Assembly (NCBI RefSeq): GCF_014646655.1
Contig: NZ_BMNR01000005.1
Span: forward strand, 248,001-312,000
Source of the DNA: Yeosuana aromativorans
Lineage (GTDB): Bacteria > Bacteroidota > Bacteroidia > Flavobacteriales > Flavobacteriaceae
DNA length: 64,000 bases
Direction: 5' to 3'
The first letter of the stretch is position 1; each line of letters begins with the position of its first letter. Made by a program: the position numbers and the translations under genes. The notes beneath the pieces were generated by a model. It searched no databases. It was not told the DNA's origin and saw only the letters and a list, made by a program, of their open reading frames with translations. This document shows positions 62,204 to 64,000 of the stretch, one piece after another.

Positions 62204-63145
62204 ATGGATGCGCATCCACTTCATATTACCAACGGAAGCAGTTTAACCACCATCTTAAAAGATCTTGATTTTACTGGCGATATCCTTACATGGGAAGAAA
62301 TGCTCTGTGAAGGACCGACCATCTACAATATAAATTCAGACGAGTTTTTAAAAATCCGAGCGTCGTTTTTCAACTCATATTATAATGTCGATTTAAACAT
62401 TAAGGAAATAAAAGACGACCTAGATATACTTAATCACACAGAAAACTATACCGAAATCATTCTTTGGTTTGAATATGATTTGTTTTGCCACATTAATATG
62501 ATTGCTGTCATAGCCTTGCTACATCAAAAAAAAATAGACTTACCACTTTATTTGGTTTGCAGTGGCAGAATTGAAGGCGAAAAAAGCTTAAAAGGCTTAT
62601 CAGAACTGACAGAAAACCAATTAAATAATCATTTTAAAAACAAAGTAAGGCTCACTAAAAACGATATAGATTTAGCCATTTCAATCTGGGATATTTATTG
62701 TGGCAAAGACCATAACCTTTTAAAACCCTACATTGTTAAGCGTTCCAATTTTGAATATTTAAGCAGTTGCCTAAAAGCACATTTAGAACGTTTTCCTGAT
62801 TCAAAATCAGGGCTCAACGTCTTGGAAACCAATATTCTTGAGATCATTAAAGAGAAAGACATAAAATCAGAGAACCATCTATTGGGTTACGCATTAAACT
62901 ATCAGGGCTATTATGGTTATGGTGACATCCAATTTACAAGAATCATCAAATGCCTGAGAATATTTTTTTCAGAAGATGAAAAAGGGATATCCCTTAACAG
63001 GAAAGGTCATGAAGCCTTATTGGGACAGCATAATTTTTCTTTGGAAATCAATAATGCCATTGAATTTGGGGGCGTCAATAAATTGGACTTTCAATTCAGC
63101 AAAAAACAAAATAAACTTATTAAAACCATATTAAATGCCTATTAA
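62204..63145 (+). CDS. DUF1835 domain protein
   Basis: 313 residues. The N-terminal DUF1835 reads HITNGSSLTTILKDLDFTGD, then ILTWEEMLCEGPTIYN near residue 28, ILWFEYDLFCHINMIAVIALL near 86, and LYLVCSGRIEGEKSLKGLSEL near 114. The C-terminal half is helical and may be DUF3658-like. Function unknown. It overlaps the following gene by 11 bases. Confidence 0.88.
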   Translation: MDAHPLHITNGSSLTTILKDLDFTGDILTWEEMLCEGPTIYNINSDEFLKIRASFFNSYYNVDLNIKEIKDDLDILNHTENYTEIILWFEYDLFCHINMIAVIALLHQKKIDLPLYLVCSGRIEGEKSLKGLSELTENQLNNHFKNKVRLTKNDIDLAISIWDIYCGKDHNLLKPYIVKRSNFEYLSSCLKAHLERFPDSKSGLNVLETNILEIIKEKDIKSENHLLGYALNYQGYYGYGDIQFTRIIKCLRIFFSEDEKGISLNRKGHEALLGQHNFSLEINNAIEFGGVNKLDFQFSKKQNKLIKTILNAY

Positions 63146-63998
63146 AGAATCTGAACTTATTTTAAATCCTAATGGTAGTGTTTATCATTTGAATTTAAAA
63201 CCTGAAAACATAGCGCAAAACGTCATTTTTGTTGGTGACCAAGACCGGGTAGAGAAAATAACAAAACATTTTGACACCATAGAATTCAAAATCCAAAAAC
63301 GTGAATTCAAAACCCAAACAGGAACTTATAACGGTAAGAGAATAACCGTTATTTCAACTGGCATTGGCCCTGATAACATTGATATTGTTCTAAATGAACT
63401 GGATGCCTTGGTCAATATCGATTTAACTACCAGGCAACCCAAAGATAACCTGACCAGCTTAAACATTTTAAGAGTTGGCACATCAGGTTCGTTACAAGAT
63501 GATATTCCTGTTGATTCATTTGTTTTGAGTACACATGGGTTAGATTTAAACGCCATGCTTCATGCATATCAGATAGATGCTGTATGCAACCCTGATATTG
63601 AACAGGCGTTTGTTAAACATACCAACTGGAACCCAGATAAAGGACGACCTCTCATTATAGGAAATAGTAAATCCATACAAGAAAAGTTTGAAAGCAATCA
63701 AGTATTTAAAGGTATTACCGCAACTGCTGGAGGCTTTTATGGACCTCAAGGTCGTGTGTTGCGATTACCGTTACAAGACCCAGAATTAAACCATAAAATT
63801 GATTCATTCAACTTTAAAGGCAATAGAATTTCAAATCTTGAAATGGAAACATCGGTTATTTATGGACTTTCAAAACTGTTGGGCCATAATGCCTTATCGC
63901 TTAACGCCATAATAGCCAATAGGGCTAACGGGACTTTTAGCAAAAACCCTGGGTTGGCAGTTGAGAATCTTATTAAATATGCTTTGGAGCGTATTTAA
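63135..63998 (+). CDS. Nucleoside phosphorylase (uridine phosphorylase type)
   Basis: 287 residues, PNP/UDP family 1. NVIFVGDQDRVEKITKHF near residue 28, ISTGIGPDNIDIVLNEL near 72, LRVGTSGSLQDDIPVDSFVL near 113, and GGFYGPQGRVLRLPL near 197. The active-site NLEMETSVIYGL near 235 is the conserved E-M-E motif. It splits nucleosides into base and sugar phosphate for salvage. The gene ends at TAA 63,996-63,998 and is complete. Confidence 0.92.
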   Translation: MPIKESELILNPNGSVYHLNLKPENIAQNVIFVGDQDRVEKITKHFDTIEFKIQKREFKTQTGTYNGKRITVISTGIGPDNIDIVLNELDALVNIDLTTRQPKDNLTSLNILRVGTSGSLQDDIPVDSFVLSTHGLDLNAMLHAYQIDAVCNPDIEQAFVKHTNWNPDKGRPLIIGNSKSIQEKFESNQVFKGITATAGGFYGPQGRVLRLPLQDPELNHKIDSFNFKGNRISNLEMETSVIYGLSKLLGHNALSLNAIIANRANGTFSKNPGLAVENLIKYALERI

Positions 63999-64000
63999 CA

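Overview
The window is a piece of an AT-rich chromosome from a member of the Bacteroidota, almost certainly family Flavobacteriaceae or a close relative. Several things point there. Many upstream regions carry the Bacteroidota promoter form TTG or TTTG, about 18-21 bases, then TAnnTTTG, with no clear Shine-Dalgarno sequences. The his cluster is ordered hisD-C-B-H-A-F-IE with fused HisB and HisIE. The families are typical of the group: DUF4251, DUF2461, DUF1835, a fused alpha/beta 2-oxoacid dehydrogenase E1, and a small bacterial SUI1 protein. I see no rRNA, tRNA, CRISPR array, transposase or phage gene, so this is mostly ordinary chromosome with a few accessory patches.

Layout. 1-5.2 kb: histidine biosynthesis from the end of hisD to hisIE, with palindromic and tandem intergenic repeats between genes. 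5.2-10.4 kb: small housekeeping and unknown genes (a divergent TruA-like enzyme, DUF2461, a GreA-like protein, DUF72, an acyl-CoA thioesterase). 10.6-15.3 kb: leucine pathway genes leuC, leuD, an isopropylmalate/citramalate synthase-like gene and leuB. 15.3-19.4 kb: an MscS-type channel and a second EF-G-like GTPase with a coiled-coil partner. 19.4-21.8 kb: an accessory-looking patch with a large folded element and two exported proteins that resemble NlpC/P60 or CHAP domains. 21.8-29 kb: a serine hydrolase, a stress cluster (alcohol dehydrogenase, OsmC, old yellow enzyme, Crp/Fnr regulator), a cold-shock protein and a fatty acid desaturase. 29-38.1 kb: DUF4251 genes, a cytochrome-porin fusion resembling Cyc2 with a periplasmic-type cytochrome c, redox enzymes, a ferritin-like/VIT1 iron exporter, and a Ktr/Trk potassium pair. 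38.4-45.5 kb: a TetR-controlled efflux operon (TolC, membrane fusion protein, OsmC, two ABC ATPases, two permeases). 45.5-56.7 kb: transporters, agmatine-to-putrescine genes, PPK2, a cold-shock-domain protein, a helicase and an aldo/keto reductase. 56.9-57.6 kb: a tandem array of tiny basic peptide genes. 57.6-64 kb: a 3D-domain lipoprotein, Hsp20, fused E1, a 2OG-Fe(II) oxygenase, SUI1, DUF1835 and a nucleoside phosphorylase.

The least explained feature is the peptide array at 57,012-57,528. Three 28-residue reading frames repeat with a period of exactly 130 bases, and a related 44-residue frame follows. All share an upstream CAATCAAAAA element and end at a strong terminator. Synonymous differences between copies indicate that the peptides themselves are conserved. 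The next most interesting items are the Cyc2-like cytochrome-porin pair, the 19,520-19,610 folded element, and three well-formed control regions: twin palindromes 21 bases apart at hsp20, an FNR-like box at the old yellow enzyme promoter, and a TetR-type operator next to a TAnnTTTG box.
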